Source: Rhizobium sp. PP-CC-3A-592 (GTDB lineage: Bacteria; Pseudomonadota; Alphaproteobacteria; Rhizobiales; Rhizobiaceae). Taken from it: 64,000 nucleotides of DNA. Positions 28,264 through 37,786 of this stretch are shown here, piece after piece; position 1 is the stretch's first letter, and each line of letters begins with the position of its first letter. The position numbers were made by a program, and so were the translations under genes. The notes beneath the pieces are model-generated. The model searched no databases and was not told where the DNA came from. It saw only the letters and a program-made list of their open reading frames with translations. The stretch is taken from NCBI RefSeq assembly GCF_003217095.1, contig NZ_QJSR01000001.1, forward strand, positions 551,716 to 615,715, in the 5' to 3' direction.

Positions 28264-28570
28264 GCGTGGGCGGCTCCGCGGGGGCTGTGTGTCTGCAGCA
28301 TCACTCCTTTAATGGAAATCCATTTAAATCATGACGCCGCGGCAACGGAAAGCGCGTCCGGTGCAATCGGACGCGATTCTTCCGGTATATCATGGCGCTA
28401 CCGTCGATTTCCCATCATCGGAATCACCGATGTGGCAATTTTTGACACTTTATCGCCGCAGCGAAGCTCCGGCAGCACGATGCAGGGGATGCGGGAGTTG
28501 AAGGGCGGCCAAAACGACGAAGCGCCGGACGATGCCGGCGCTTCGAGGATTGTCTGCCTGGTCGGGACGA
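28264..28570. other. Intergenic region between rpoZ and rsh
   Basis: 307 bases. Near rsh lies the palindrome TTTAATGGAAATCCATTTAA (about 28307-28327), a possible promoter or operator element. The rpoZ terminator is at the other end. No gene is seen. Confidence 0.45.
28519..28544 (-). terminator. Terminator of rpoZ
   Basis: Ten-base stem GAAGCGCCGG and its complement around a 5-6 base loop, followed on the minus strand by GTCGTTTTGG, 27 bases beyond the rpoZ stop. Confidence 0.7.
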
Positions 28571-28972
28571 TCAGTAGTCGTCGCTCTTTTCCGGGGGAAC
28601 GAGGCCCTCGATGCCGGCCAGCAGTTCTTCTTCCGTCATGCGGTCGAAGGTCACGGCTTCGGGCTGATCGTCGTCTTCGGAAGCGTCTGCGAAGTTTGCC
28701 GAGCTGCCCGTGATGGAGGCCGGATCCGCTTCGGGCTCGTCGACCTCGACGTGCTTCTGAAGCGAATGGATCAGATCTTCCTTGAGGTCGCCGGGAGACA
28801 GGGTCTCGTCGGCGATCTCGCGCAGGGCCACGACCGGGTTCTTGTCGTTGTCGCGATCGATGGTGATCGCCGCGCCCTGGGAGATCAGGCGCGCACGGTG
28901 GCTGGCGAGGAGCACGAGCTCAAAGCGGTTGTCGACCTTGTCGATGCAATCTTCGACCGTAACGCGGGCCAT
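28571..28972 (-). CDS. rpoZ: RNA polymerase omega subunit
   Basis: Small RNA polymerase subunit that helps assemble the beta' subunit and, in many bacteria, is part of a ppGpp site. The N-terminus [33 protein letters not shown] is diagnostic (about the first 33 residues), followed by [11 protein letters not shown]. The acidic C-terminal tail (about 85-133) is longer than in enterobacteria, as is usual in rhizobia. AAGGA lies eight bases before the ATG. It precedes rsh on the same strand, a conserved arrangement linking it to the stringent response. Confidence 0.97.
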   Translation of the reverse strand: MARVTVEDCIDKVDNRFELVLLASHRARLISQGAAITIDRDNDKNPVVALREIADETLSPGDLKEDLIHSLQKHVEVDEPEADPASITGSSANFADASEDDDQPEAVTFDRMTEEELLAGIEGLVPPEKSDDY

Positions 28973-29471
28973 TGCGTATCCTTCGATGGTTTCAAGCGCC
29001 GGGCGCGGCCAAAAGCTGCCTGCCTGCGCAGATATTGATGACGAGAGCGACCGAGGCTGGCGCGGATTTCCGGCTCTCAGGAACGGATTGGTTGCCGGAT
29101 ACAGCCATTGGTCTGAAAATTCAAGTTTTTCATGCGAGGGCGAGCGATAAAGGGTAAGCGTTGCCGATAGTATTGTTTCCGGACCTTATCGTGGAAATTG
29201 CAAAAGCCCGGTTGCAACATTAGATCTGTGTGAAAAACGGACAGCTTACCACATATTTAGGGGTTCGTTTGTCATGTTGATGTATGCATCGCCGATCGAG
29301 ACTAGTGAGCCGGGAAAAATTGTGCTCGAACGACGTTTGTCTTCTATCGAACTTTTCTCTCGATCACTGGTGCGATAAGGACAGTAATCATGATCCCCCC
29401 GGTCTGCACTTGTTTCGCGTCTGATAATGGACGGGAAAAATTGCGCTCCTCGCCGGACTGAAGGAATGCCG
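28973..29471. other. 499-base divergent region upstream of rpoZ and the NYN gene
   Basis: Contains the 5' regions of rpoZ and of the NYN gene. Composition is AT-richer between 29150 and 29390 than the coding DNA around it. An imperfect inverted pair TTGCAAAAGCC/GGTTGCAAC occurs near 29197-29217. I find no convincing gene or known RNA. Confidence 0.45.
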
Positions 29472-30053
29472 ATGTTCGATCCTCGCGAAAAAATAGCTCT
29501 CTTTATCGATGGTGCGAACCTGTACGCCGCGTCGAAAAGCCTTGGCTTCGACATCGACTATCGTAAGCTTTTGAAAGCTTTTCAGAAGCGGGGCTATCTG
29601 CTGCGCGCCTATTATTACACGGCGCTGATCGAGGATCAGGAGTACTCCTCGATCCGCCCTCTGATCGACTGGCTGGACTACAACGGCTACAAGGTCGTGA
29701 CGAAGCCTGCCAAGGAATTCACTGATTCGCTCGGCCGCCGGAAGATCAAGGGCAATATGGACATCGAGCTTGCCATCGATGCCATGGAGCAATCGGAAAC
29801 CGTCGATCACCTCGTGATCTTCTCGGGCGACGGCGATTTCACCACGCTGGTGGAAGCGCTGCAGCGCAAGGGCCGGAAGGTGTCCGTGGTTTCCACCATG
29901 TCGACCCAGCCACCGATGATCGCCGACGACCTGCGGCGCCAGTCCGACCACTTCATCGACCTTCTCAGTCTCAAGGCCGAGATCGGACGTGACCCGTCTG
30001 AACGGCCCGCCCGCAATGTCGAGCCCGCCCATCCGGACGACGTCAACGGATAG
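29472..30053 (+). CDS. NYN domain (LabA/DUF88-like) protein (193 aa)
   Basis: PIN-like NYN domain protein, a group of predicted RNases. Acidic motifs typical of the fold are visible: IALFIDGANLYAASKSLG (Asp near residue 12), a middle KGNMDIELAIDAME and the LVIFSGDGDFTTLVEALQRKG segment with two Asp residues. The C-terminus LRRQSDHFIDL closes the domain. AAGGA lies six bases before ATG 29472; ATG 29466 is also possible. The position divergent from rpoZ is conserved in rhizobia. The substrate is unknown. Confidence 0.88.
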   Translation: MFDPREKIALFIDGANLYAASKSLGFDIDYRKLLKAFQKRGYLLRAYYYTALIEDQEYSSIRPLIDWLDYNGYKVVTKPAKEFTDSLGRRKIKGNMDIELAIDAMEQSETVDHLVIFSGDGDFTTLVEALQRKGRKVSVVSTMSTQPPMIADDLRRQSDHFIDLLSLKAEIGRDPSERPARNVEPAHPDDVNG

Positions 30054-30145
30054 TGTTGTTTCGGTATCGGCGCTAGAGTTTGTCGGGGATAATGGGAAAC
30101 CGGTTATCCCGAAGAGACCAACGACGACAAGGGAATCCAGAGTTC

Positions 30146-30168
30146 GGCTGGTTCAGAATGAACCAGCC
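30146..30168 (-). terminator. Hairpin between NYN and smpB genes
   Basis: Perfect 10-bp stem GGCTGGTTCA/TGAACCAGCC with loop GAA, 38 bases beyond the smpB stop and between convergent genes. No U tract. A second weaker pair GGGATAA/TTATCCC lies at about 30087-30111. Confidence 0.5.
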
Positions 30169-30205
30169 AGACCCTCAAGGCGCCGACCGACGTCGTCTGC
30201 GCGCC

Positions 30206-30682
30206 TCAGCCGTCCTTCAGGAGACGGCTTTTCTGGCGATTCCAGTCGCGCTCTTTTTCGCTTTCCCGCTTGTCGTGCAGCTTCTTGCCCTTGCCGAGCG
30301 CCAGCTCGAGCTTGGCGCGTCCCTGATCGTTGAAATAGATCTTCAGCGGGATCAGCGACATGCCCTCGCGGTTCACGGCACCCTGCAGCCGGTTCACCTC
30401 GCGCTTGGACAGCAGAAGCTTGCGGCGGCGGCGCGGCTCGTGATTGAAGCGGTTGGCCTGCAGATATTCCGGCAGATAGGAATTGATCAGCCAGATCTCA
30501 CCGGCCTCGTCGGTCGCGTAGGACTCGGCGATATTGGCCTTGCCCTCGCGCAGCGACTTCACCTCGGTGCCGGTCAGCACGAGGCCTGCCTCGTAGGTGT
30601 CGAGGATCTCGTAATTGTAGCGCGCCTTGCGGTTTTCGGCGACGATCTTGCGAACGGTGCGCTCGCTGCCCTTCGGGGCCAT
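30206..30682 (-). CDS. smpB: SsrA-binding protein SmpB
   Basis: RNA-binding protein needed for tmRNA rescue of stalled ribosomes. It has the expected [47 protein letters not shown] and [13 protein letters not shown] segments and a basic tail ending [20 protein letters not shown]. 158 aa is typical. The start overlaps the dapA stop (TGATG), so it is co-transcribed and probably coupled. Its partner tmRNA gene is not in the window. Confidence 0.97.
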   Translation of the reverse strand: MAPKGSERTVRKIVAENRKARYNYEILDTYEAGLVLTGTEVKSLREGKANIAESYATDEAGEIWLINSYLPEYLQANRFNHEPRRRRKLLLSKREVNRLQGAVNREGMSLIPLKIYFNDQGRAKLELALGKGKKLHDKRESEKERDWNRQKSRLLKDG

Positions 30683-31566
30683 CAGTTCAGCAGCCCTGCA
30701 TGGACAAGCGCCGCCTTGATGGCGCTTTCGGTTGCGGTCTCAAGCGCGGGCATCAGCGGCGACCGGACGTGTCGGCTCATGCCGCGCAGCCGGTTCAGCG
30801 CGAACTTCGAGCCGCAGACGCCCGGCTCCATGAAAATGGCCTTGTGCAGCGGCATCAGCTGGTCCTGATAGGCCAGTGCCTTGGCGAAATCGCCGGCCAG
30901 CGTCGCTTCCTGGAACTCCGCACACAGACGCGGCGCGACATTGGCCGTGACGGAAATACAGCCGACGCCGCCATGGGCATTGAAGCCGAGCGCCGTCGCG
31001 TCTTCGCCCGAAAGCTGGACGAAATCCGCGCCACAGGTGATGCGCTGTTCGGATACGCGCTCGATCTTGCCGGTCGCGTCCTTCACACCCAGGATCGAGG
31101 GATAGGCCTTGCGCAGAGCGCCCATGGTTTCCGGCGACATGTCGATGACCGAGCGGCCGGGGATATTGTAGATGACGATCGGAAGCTTGACGGCCTCGGC
31201 AATCGCCGAAAAGTGGGCATAAAGACCCTTCTGCGTCGGCTTGTTATAATAAGGTGTCACGACGAGGATACCGTCGGCGCCAGCCTTCTCCGCATGCTGG
31301 GCAAGCTCGATGGCCTCGCGGGTGTTGTTGGACCCGGCACCGGCGATGACCGGCACGCGACCGCCGGCGGCCTCGATGCAGAGTTCGACGACGCGCTTGT
31401 GCTCGGCATGCGACAAGGTGGGGGATTCGCCCGTCGTTCCCACCGGAACGACACCGTGACTACCCTCGGAGATCACCCACTGGACGTGATCGACGAATGC
31501 GTCCTCATCCACGGCGCCGGCCGGTGTGAACGGGGTGACGAGAGCGGGAATGGATCCCTTGAACAT
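30682..31566 (-). CDS. dapA: 4-hydroxy-tetrahydrodipicolinate synthase
   Basis: Condenses pyruvate with aspartate semialdehyde in lysine and diaminopimelate synthesis; cytoplasmic. It has the TIM-barrel landmarks [13 protein letters not shown] at the start, [14 protein letters not shown], catalytic Tyr in [13 protein letters not shown] and Schiff-base Lys in [13 protein letters not shown]. 294 aa from ATG 31566, where homology begins; the frame continues to 31593 without support. It is followed directly by smpB. Confidence 0.97.
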   Translation of the reverse strand: MFKGSIPALVTPFTPAGAVDEDAFVDHVQWVISEGSHGVVPVGTTGESPTLSHAEHKRVVELCIEAAGGRVPVIAGAGSNNTREAIELAQHAEKAGADGILVVTPYYNKPTQKGLYAHFSAIAEAVKLPIVIYNIPGRSVIDMSPETMGALRKAYPSILGVKDATGKIERVSEQRITCGADFVQLSGEDATALGFNAHGGVGCISVTANVAPRLCAEFQEATLAGDFAKALAYQDQLMPLHKAIFMEPGVCGSKFALNRLRGMSRHVRSPLMPALETATESAIKAALVHAGLLN

Positions 31567-31856
31567 GCACGACTCCTGACGGCGCGCGGGCATTGGAGAC
31601 CCATGCTTCGGCCGTATTTCACGGTTAGAAAATTGCCGGCACCTTAATCGTCCCGATCTCCGGCGGCAAGCATTGACTGGCAGCGACGACGCAGAGCGGA
31701 ACGGATGAGGCTGCTTGAGGGTTCAGGCGGTTCACGCTTATTTTTGAACACGAGACGATCACGGTTCGGGGCAATCTCAGGATCCGGGACCGGCTTAACC
31801 TTTCATTAGCGTCTCGCTTGCCAAATGCGGTAGGATTGCCAAACGGCGGGTTGATC

Positions 31857-34025
31857 ATGGGCGGGAAAGTTTTCATGCGTGGTGCCATCCATCGAACACT
31901 GATCGCCGCCTTAGGTGTTTCCACGCTCGGGCTCGGTGCTCTCTTCGTCCCAAGTATCGCCGCACAGGCCGAACCCGCAGGCGTCCCCCTCCCCCTTTCG
32001 CGCCCGCCCCTTTCGCGCCCGACCGCCGTCGCATCCGCAGCGGAAGCCTTCGTGCCCGTTCCCAAGGCGCCGGCCGCCTTCAGCGGCATGACGGATGGCG
32101 GCATGACCGGCGCCATTCCGCGCAGCACCATCCCGGCCTCCGTTGCGGCCCTCAAAGACGGTTTGGACGCCCTGACGAATCGCGATCCCGTGCGCGCCAT
32201 CGCCGTGCGCAACGCCATGGGCGACGATACGCTCGACCGGCACATCCTCACCTGGGCCATCGCGCAATCGACGCAGAAGGGCATTCCGTCCTACGAAATC
32301 GCACGCGCGCAGCAGGAACTCAAAGGCTGGCCGGGCCTCAGCGGGCTGCGCGCCAGTTCGGAACGCGCGCTCTACCGGGAGAACCCGGCGCCGAAGGATG
32401 TGCTTGCAGCCTTTGGCAGCACCGCGCCCGAGACGTCGGAAGGCACGCTGATCCTCGCGCGGGCGCTGGTTGCAAAAGGCGACACGCGTCAGGCGGCAAC
32501 CCGGCTTCGCACGCTCTGGGCGACGAAAGCGCTGGACGCCGCGACGGAAACAAACGTGCTCGCGGAATTTCCGAGCCTGCTGACGACGGCAGATCACAAG
32601 CGCCGCATGGAAATGCTGCTCTATCGCGGCCGTTTCGAGCAGGCGACACGCTTCAGCGATCTCGGCAAGGCGCAGTCGCTCTATCGCGCCTGGATCGCCA
32701 TGTCGAAGAAGGCCGCGAATGCGGATGCGCTGATCGCGGCCGTCGATCCGTCCTGGCGCAGCGATCCGGCCTTTCTGTTCGTGCGGATCGAGCAGTTGCG
32801 CAAGCAGGAGAAGTACGACGCCGCCGCAAAGCTCCTGTCGCAACTGCCCAAAGACCCCGAACGCCTGATCGACACAGGAGAGTGGTGGGTGGAGCAACGG
32901 ATCATCAGCCGTGGGCTGGCCGATGCCGGAGATTTCCGCGGTGCCTACCGGGTTGCCGCTGGGCATGTGGCCACGGATGCCGCCGATGTGGTGGATGCGG
33001 AATTTCATGCCGGCTGGTATGCGCTGCGCGGTCTTCAGGACGGGCAAACGGCTGCCGCGCATTTCGAGCGCATTCTCAAGGCGTCCAACCGGCCGATCTC
33101 GGTATCGCGCGCCTATTACTGGCTCGGCCGCGCTGCCGAGAAAGGCGGCCCCGGACAGGCCAAGACCTATTATGCCAAGGCAGCCGCGCTTTCGGGCACA
33201 TTCTATGGACAGCTGGCCAGCGCGAAGCTCGGCCGCAAGACGCTGAACGTCACCTATCCGAGCCCCACAGCCGACGACCGCACGCGGTTCGAAAGCCGCG
33301 AAGCCGTTCGCGCGATCGGCCGGCTTGAAGCAGCCGGTCACGGATGGCGGGCGGACGGGCTCTATCTGGCACTGGCCGACAACCTGACCAGTCCGGGTGA
33401 GCTCGCGATTCTCTCTGCCCGCTCGGAGAAGACACGGACGCATAGCCTTGCGCTCCAGGTCGGCAAGCTGGCCTTCGGCCGCGGGATCGATGTGGCGGCC
33501 CTCGCCTTCCCCTTGGGCGTCATCCCGGGCACGGCGAACATTTCGGGTTCCGGCAAGGCGCTCGCCTATGCCATCGCGCGGCAGGAAAGTGCTTTCAACC
33601 CGGCTGCGGTGTCGCCGGCCAATGCGCGCGGCCTGCTGCAGATCCTGCCGACGACGGCAAAGCTCGTCGCAAGCCGCCATGGCATCCCCTATTCCAAGGA
33701 GCGTCTGACGACGGATGCCGGATATAATGCGACGCTCGGCGCGCATTATCTCGGCGAGCAGATCAATGATTTCGGTGGCTCCTATATCCTGACCTTCATC
33801 GCCTACAATGCGGGTCCCCGCCGCGTGCCGGAATGGATCAGCCGCTATGGCGATCCGCGCGGCAAATCGATCGACGAGGTGGTGGACTGGATCGAGCGCA
33901 TTCCTTTCGCCGAGACGCGCAATTACGTGCAGCGGGTCATGGAGAACTACCAGGTCTATAAATCGCGACTCGGACAAAGCGCCGATATCGTCGAGGACCT
34001 GCGGATGGGGCGGCAGTCGTCCTGA
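31857..34025 (+). CDS. Soluble lytic murein transglycosylase (about 722 aa)
   Basis: Periplasmic Slt70-like enzyme that cleaves peptidoglycan glycan strands to 1,6-anhydro muropeptides. An N-terminal signal peptide (HRTLIAALGVSTLGLG, cleavage near AQA) is followed by a long alpha-superhelical region with TPR-like repeats (about 80-520) and a C-terminal SLT domain: catalytic Glu in AIARQESAFNPAAVSPANA, ARGLLQILPTTAKLVA, and YNATLGAHYLGEQINDFGG with FIAYNAGPRRVPEW. ATGs at 31857 and 31875 both give the signal peptide. It is divergent from dapA, whose pathway feeds peptidoglycan. Confidence 0.93.
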   Translation: MGGKVFMRGAIHRTLIAALGVSTLGLGALFVPSIAAQAEPAGVPLPLSRPPLSRPTAVASAAEAFVPVPKAPAAFSGMTDGGMTGAIPRSTIPASVAALKDGLDALTNRDPVRAIAVRNAMGDDTLDRHILTWAIAQSTQKGIPSYEIARAQQELKGWPGLSGLRASSERALYRENPAPKDVLAAFGSTAPETSEGTLILARALVAKGDTRQAATRLRTLWATKALDAATETNVLAEFPSLLTTADHKRRMEMLLYRGRFEQATRFSDLGKAQSLYRAWIAMSKKAANADALIAAVDPSWRSDPAFLFVRIEQLRKQEKYDAAAKLLSQLPKDPERLIDTGEWWVEQRIISRGLADAGDFRGAYRVAAGHVATDAADVVDAEFHAGWYALRGLQDGQTAAAHFERILKASNRPISVSRAYYWLGRAAEKGGPGQAKTYYAKAAALSGTFYGQLASAKLGRKTLNVTYPSPTADDRTRFESREAVRAIGRLEAAGHGWRADGLYLALADNLTSPGELAILSARSEKTRTHSLALQVGKLAFGRGIDVAALAFPLGVIPGTANISGSGKALAYAIARQESAFNPAAVSPANARGLLQILPTTAKLVASRHGIPYSKERLTTDAGYNATLGAHYLGEQINDFGGSYILTFIAYNAGPRRVPEWISRYGDPRGKSIDEVVDWIERIPFAETRNYVQRVMENYQVYKSRLGQSADIVEDLRMGRQSS

Positions 34026-34126
34026 TCAGGCCGGTTCCTCCTTTCTTCCTTTCGCTTTCGCCCTCTCTATAAAGAAGAGAGAACCGAGACGGCGGAGCGA
34101 AACGAACCTCCGCGAATGGAGGGGAT

Positions 34127-35020
34127 ATGGACAGGAACGGTATCGTCGAGCATTTCATCCGGGTTCGCGACGGCCTGACGCTGTTTGCGGCGGAGTATCC
34201 TGCCGCCCATCGTGCAGCAGATGGTGACGATCCCCTGCCCGTCGTCTGCCTCCCCGGACTCAGCCGCAATTCCCGCGACTTCCATGGCTTTGCGCAGGCC
34301 ATCTCGAACGATCGGGAAAAACCGCGGCGGGTGATCGCTGTCGATTATCGCGGTCGTGGACGATCCGACTGGGACCCGGATGCGAGCCGCTACCAGCTCT
34401 CGGTCGAGGCGGGCGACGTTCTGGAGATCTGCAGCGCTCTCGACATCGATGCCGCCATCTTCGTGGGGACATCGCGCGGCGGCTTGATCCTCCACCTTCT
34501 ACCCGGCATGGCTCCCGGACTTTCACGGGCCAACATCCTCAATGATATCGGGCCGGTAATCGAAATCGGCGGGCTGCTGGCCATCGCCCGCTATCTGAAT
34601 GACGAAGGCCGCTACACATCCTGGCGTGCCGCAGCCATGGCGCTGAAGATGCTGCACGGGCCGGCCTTTCCCGCTCTTCAAGCGTCGGACTGGGACGAAA
34701 TGGCACAAAGCCTCTATCGCGAGACGGACGGCGTCATCAGACCCGACTTCGACCCTGCTCTGGTCGCACCGCTCCTCGAACTCTCGGCGGAAACGCCCCT
34801 GGCCGACCTTTGGCCCCTCTTCGATCGGCTCCGGGATCAGCCCCTCATGGTGATCCGCGGCGAGACGTCGTCTCTTCTCTCGCAGAGGACGGTTTTGGAC
34901 ATGGCCCGGCGCCATCCCGGACTGCATCCGTTGACGGTGCCTGGCCAGGGGCACGCTCCCCTCCTCCACCTCCCCGGCGTCATCGATCCGATCGCGGACT
35001 TTCTCGCGACACTGGCTTAA
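34127..35020 (+). CDS. Alpha/beta hydrolase (297 aa)
   Basis: Hydrolase of the alpha/beta fold. The nucleophile elbow is GTSRGG (Ser near residue 109), the oxyanion region is VVCLPGLSRNSRDFHGFA, and the C-terminal His lies in VPGQGHAPLLH near residue 283; an Asp in the region before RGETSSLLSQRT completes the triad. No signal peptide, so cytoplasmic. GGAGGGG precedes the ATG. The natural ester or other substrate cannot be told. It is about 100 bases downstream of the transglycosylase on the same strand. Confidence 0.88.
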   Translation: MDRNGIVEHFIRVRDGLTLFAAEYPAAHRAADGDDPLPVVCLPGLSRNSRDFHGFAQAISNDREKPRRVIAVDYRGRGRSDWDPDASRYQLSVEAGDVLEICSALDIDAAIFVGTSRGGLILHLLPGMAPGLSRANILNDIGPVIEIGGLLAIARYLNDEGRYTSWRAAAMALKMLHGPAFPALQASDWDEMAQSLYRETDGVIRPDFDPALVAPLLELSAETPLADLWPLFDRLRDQPLMVIRGETSSLLSQRTVLDMARRHPGLHPLTVPGQGHAPLLHLPGVIDPIADFLATLA

Positions 35021-35081
35021 GCGACGCGGCATATTCTGCGCAGGCATCAGGTTCCATCGTGCATCGTCTCGTCCAAAAACG

Positions 35082-35110
35082 AAAAAACCCGGCATCGCTG
35101 CCGGGTTTTC
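35082..35110. terminator. Bidirectional terminator between hydrolase and porin
   Basis: Perfect 11-bp stem AAAACCCGGCA/TGCCGGGTTTT with TCGC loop. Six A's on the plus strand give a U tract for the minus-strand porin transcript, and TTTT follows on the plus strand. Confidence 0.85.
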
Positions 35111-35137
35111 CATCAATGACCGTGAGGTCAAGTGATA

Positions 35138-36166
35138 TTAGAAGTCGCGCTGCAGGCGGAGGAAGCCCGTCCACTGGTCGTCGGATACGAGCGTGTCAGC
35201 TGCGTCGCCGTCGAACTTCGTGTAGTTGACGGTTGCCAGCGTGCGCAGGCCTTCCGTAACCTGGTAGCCGGCCGTCAGACCAACCTTCCAAGCGTCGAGG
35301 TCGTTGTTGAACTGGCTGCCGGTGCGAACGTTGCCGAAGTACTGAGCGGCCGGGGTGATCGTCAGCTTGTCGGTTGCCTTGACAGCGTATTCAGCTGCAA
35401 CGGTCCATTCAGCGCGGTCGTAGTAGTAGTTCGGGTTCGTGGCGTACTGGCCAGCGATGCCGAACGTGCCCGGGCCGATTTCAGCCGTAGCAAGCAGGCG
35501 GAACGCAGCTTCTTCGACGTCGACGTCGTAGGAAGCGAGACCGTAAACGTTGAAGCCGCCGATCGTTGCGCCGAGCTTACCGGTTACGCCAACGTCGTTG
35601 TTGCTGTCGCGGTCGGTGAAGTAGGTGTTCTCAACTTCTTCAACCGAAACGCTGGCGACGAAAGAGCCGGCGTCATAGGTGTAACGAGCCGAGTTCTGCA
35701 GAGCGCCGAACGAAGAGTCGAGCGAGTCGGTTTCGCCAGAGAGACCATCGTCCCAGTAGCTGTAGAAGTAACCGACGTCGAAACCAGCGATGTTGATCCA
35801 TGCGCCGTCAAGGAATACGTCGCTTTCGGTATCAGCCTGAAGGTTGATGTAGGACGACAGCGTGCCGTATTCCGTGTCGTTCTTGGCAGCGAACGTCAGG
35901 TAGCCACGCGAGTAGCCGTCGTAGTCGCCACGGCCGTTTGCACCGTAGGAATTTTCGTTGAAGCGAAGTTCCGTACGAACGTAGCCGCCGATCTTGAGGC
36001 AGGTTTCCGTGCCCGGGATGTAGAAGTAGCCGGTGCCGAAAGCGTCGCAAACGCGAACGTATTCCATTGCTTCCGGTTCAGCAGCGACGATAGCGTCGGC
36101 AGCGTGTGCGCCGGATACTGCTGCGAGAGCGGCAGCGGAGCCGAGAAGAAGGCTCTTAATGTTCAT
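35138..36166 (-). CDS. Outer-membrane porin, Porin_2 family (342 aa)
   Basis: Trimeric beta-barrel porin of the rhizobial RopA/Omp2 kind for diffusion of small solutes. A 22-residue signal peptide ends AHA-ADA; mature N-terminus has EYVRVCDAFGTGYFYIPGTE and CLKIGGYVR, with a conserved Cys pair. Alternating beta-strand patterns continue to the terminal FLRLQRDF, with the C-terminal Phe needed for outer-membrane assembly. The 5' end is identical to the divergent porin at 36773 over 93 bases, but the middle of the barrel differs. GGAGG sits before the ATG, and a strong terminator follows. Confidence 0.95.
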   Translation of the reverse strand: MNIKSLLLGSAAALAAVSGAHAADAIVAAEPEAMEYVRVCDAFGTGYFYIPGTETCLKIGGYVRTELRFNENSYGANGRGDYDGYSRGYLTFAAKNDTEYGTLSSYINLQADTESDVFLDGAWINIAGFDVGYFYSYWDDGLSGETDSLDSSFGALQNSARYTYDAGSFVASVSVEEVENTYFTDRDSNNDVGVTGKLGATIGGFNVYGLASYDVDVEEAAFRLLATAEIGPGTFGIAGQYATNPNYYYDRAEWTVAAEYAVKATDKLTITPAAQYFGNVRTGSQFNNDLDAWKVGLTAGYQVTEGLRTLATVNYTKFDGDAADTLVSDDQWTGFLRLQRDF

Positions 36167-36185
36167 TTCTGACCTCCAGTCAAAA
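36093..36185. repeat. Left arm of 93-bp perfect inverted repeat (porin 5' ends)
   Basis: Covers the last 19 leader bases, the ribosome site and the first 25 codons of the minus-strand porin. It is identical, synonymous sites included, to 36754-36846 read in the opposite direction. Differences begin right after codon 25. Confidence 0.95.
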
Positions 36186-36753
36186 GTTTAAAACGGGTCT
36201 GGGTATTTTGCTGAAGGACAGCGTTCCCTGCCCCATCCCCAACACTTCAGAAGTTGGCGATCAACCGCCCTTGCTTCTGGATTTGAAAATACCTGACCCG
36301 GCCGATGGCGCAATCACCAACTTGCTATCCCGCCTCCTTTCGCCCGCCCTTCCGCATGTCCTGTTGCTGAAACGACACAAAATGGCCATCCGGGCTCCGA
36401 AGTCTTAATGAGAGCTTAAGAAAATCGTTTGTTGCGAAGTGCTTAGCGGAGCGGAAGCTTGCGCGAAACTGGTGTTTAAGGTGTCAAAACGGTGGCTGCG
36501 CCGGTCACAAGGCCTCCCCGCCGCCACCATCCGCCGCTTGGGTGCCCTGGCACCGTGCCATTCGAGCGTGGCCGAGAATCGGTTGCCGCGCATGATTCCC
36601 TCCAGAGAATCGATGTCAGGAGGTTCGGAACCCCGATATTGCGAGAGCAAGGCGTCCGGACTGTCGAGCCGCGCGGATGGTGCCGCAGGACCGCGCAAGG
36701 CGCCGATTGCCTCAAAGCCCTGCTGGCCGGACGTTTGGTAAGTTCGGACTCAT
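36186..36753. other. Spacer between divergent porins (568 bases)
   Basis: Holds the promoters of both porins. AT-rich parts are at 36182-36215 and 36400-36440; the portion 36480-36720 is GC-rich. Open frames here are short and unsupported. Because it is bounded by a 93-bp inverted repeat, it could in principle invert. Confidence 0.5.
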
Positions 36754-36846
36754 TTTTGACTGGAGGTCAGAAATGAACATTAAGAGCCTTCTTCTCGGCT
36801 CCGCTGCCGCTCTCGCAGCAGTATCCGGCGCACACGCTGCCGACGC
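36754..36846. repeat. Right arm of 93-bp perfect inverted repeat (porin 5' ends)
   Basis: Partner of 36093-36185. It includes the ribosome site TGGAGGTCAG and the signal-peptide codons of the plus-strand porin. Confidence 0.95.
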
Positions 36847-37786
36847 CATCGTCGCTGCTGAACCGGAAGCGCTGGAATACGTTCGCGTTTGCGACGCCTT
36901 CGGCACCGGCTACTTCTACATCCCGGGCACGGAAACCTGCCTCAAGATCGGCGGCTACGTTCGTACGCAGTTCAAGTACGACGAAGACGCCTTCGGTATT
37001 GATCCTGTCGGCCCGCGCGGCAAGACGGGCGACTGGGACGCTCAGACGAAGGGCTACCTGACCATCGAAGCCAAGAGCGATACCGAATTCGGCGCGCTGA
37101 CCGGCTACATCAACCTGGAAGCCAACGACACCAAGGACACGCTGCTCGACGGCGCTTGGATCAACATCGCTGGCTTTGACGTCGGTTACTTCTACGACTG
37201 GTGGGATGACGGCATTGCCGGCGAAGGCGATGAGATCGGCTCTGACAAAACCCTTCAGAACTCGGTTCGTTACACCTACGAAGGTGGTCCGGTCATTCTC
37301 GGCGTTGCCGTCGAAGAACTCGCAACGACCAACCTGAAGTCCAACGACGACGTCGGCGTCTCCGGCAAGCTCGGCTACACGCTGGGCGGCGTCTCGGCAA
37401 ACGTCATCGGTTCCTACGACTTCAACGTTGACGAATCCGCGTTCCGCGCCATCGTTACCGCTGATATCGGTCCCGGCTCGCTTGCTGTCGCTGGCATCTA
37501 CGCCACCGACCCGAACTACTACTGGTCCAAGTCCGAATGGGCTGTCGCTGCTTCCTACGCCCTCAAGGCAACGGACAAGCTGACGATCACCCCCGGCGCG
37601 CAGTATTTCGGCGACGTCAAGTTCGACAGCAACATCGATGCCTGGAAGGTCGGCGTAACCGCTCAGTACCAGATCACGACCGGCCTGAAGACCTTGGCAA
37701 CCGTCAACTACTACGACGAAAACAACGACGCTGGCCCGGATACCGACAAGTGGACCGGCTTCCTTCGTCTGCAGCGCGACTTCTAA
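36773..37786 (+). CDS. Outer-membrane porin, Porin_2 family (337 aa)
   Basis: Second porin, paralogous to the divergent one. Same signal peptide, same mature N-terminus (EYVRVCDAFGTGYFYIPGTE, CLKIGGYVRTQ) and same C-terminal FLRLQRDF, but different surface-loop regions such as KYDEDAFGIDPVGPRGKTGD and WWDDGIAGEGDEIGS, so channel properties or phage/host recognition may differ. The ATG at 36773 has GGAGG upstream; the open frame begins earlier but has no signal-peptide support. Two hairpins follow the stop. The two genes probably arose by inverted duplication and are kept similar at the ends by gene conversion. Confidence 0.95.
   Translation: MNIKSLLLGSAAALAAVSGAHAADAIVAAEPEALEYVRVCDAFGTGYFYIPGTETCLKIGGYVRTQFKYDEDAFGIDPVGPRGKTGDWDAQTKGYLTIEAKSDTEFGALTGYINLEANDTKDTLLDGAWINIAGFDVGYFYDWWDDGIAGEGDEIGSDKTLQNSVRYTYEGGPVILGVAVEELATTNLKSNDDVGVSGKLGYTLGGVSANVIGSYDFNVDESAFRAIVTADIGPGSLAVAGIYATDPNYYWSKSEWAVAASYALKATDKLTITPGAQYFGDVKFDSNIDAWKVGVTAQYQITTGLKTLATVNYYDENNDAGPDTDKWTGFLRLQRDF

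Noticed and set aside
26023-28713. 896-codon open frame on the plus strand
   Set aside because: Antisense shadow of rsh and part of the rpoZ region.
29427-29471. Longer start for the NYN protein
   Set aside because: The upstream residues are unlike the family, while AAGGA stands in front of the internal ATG.
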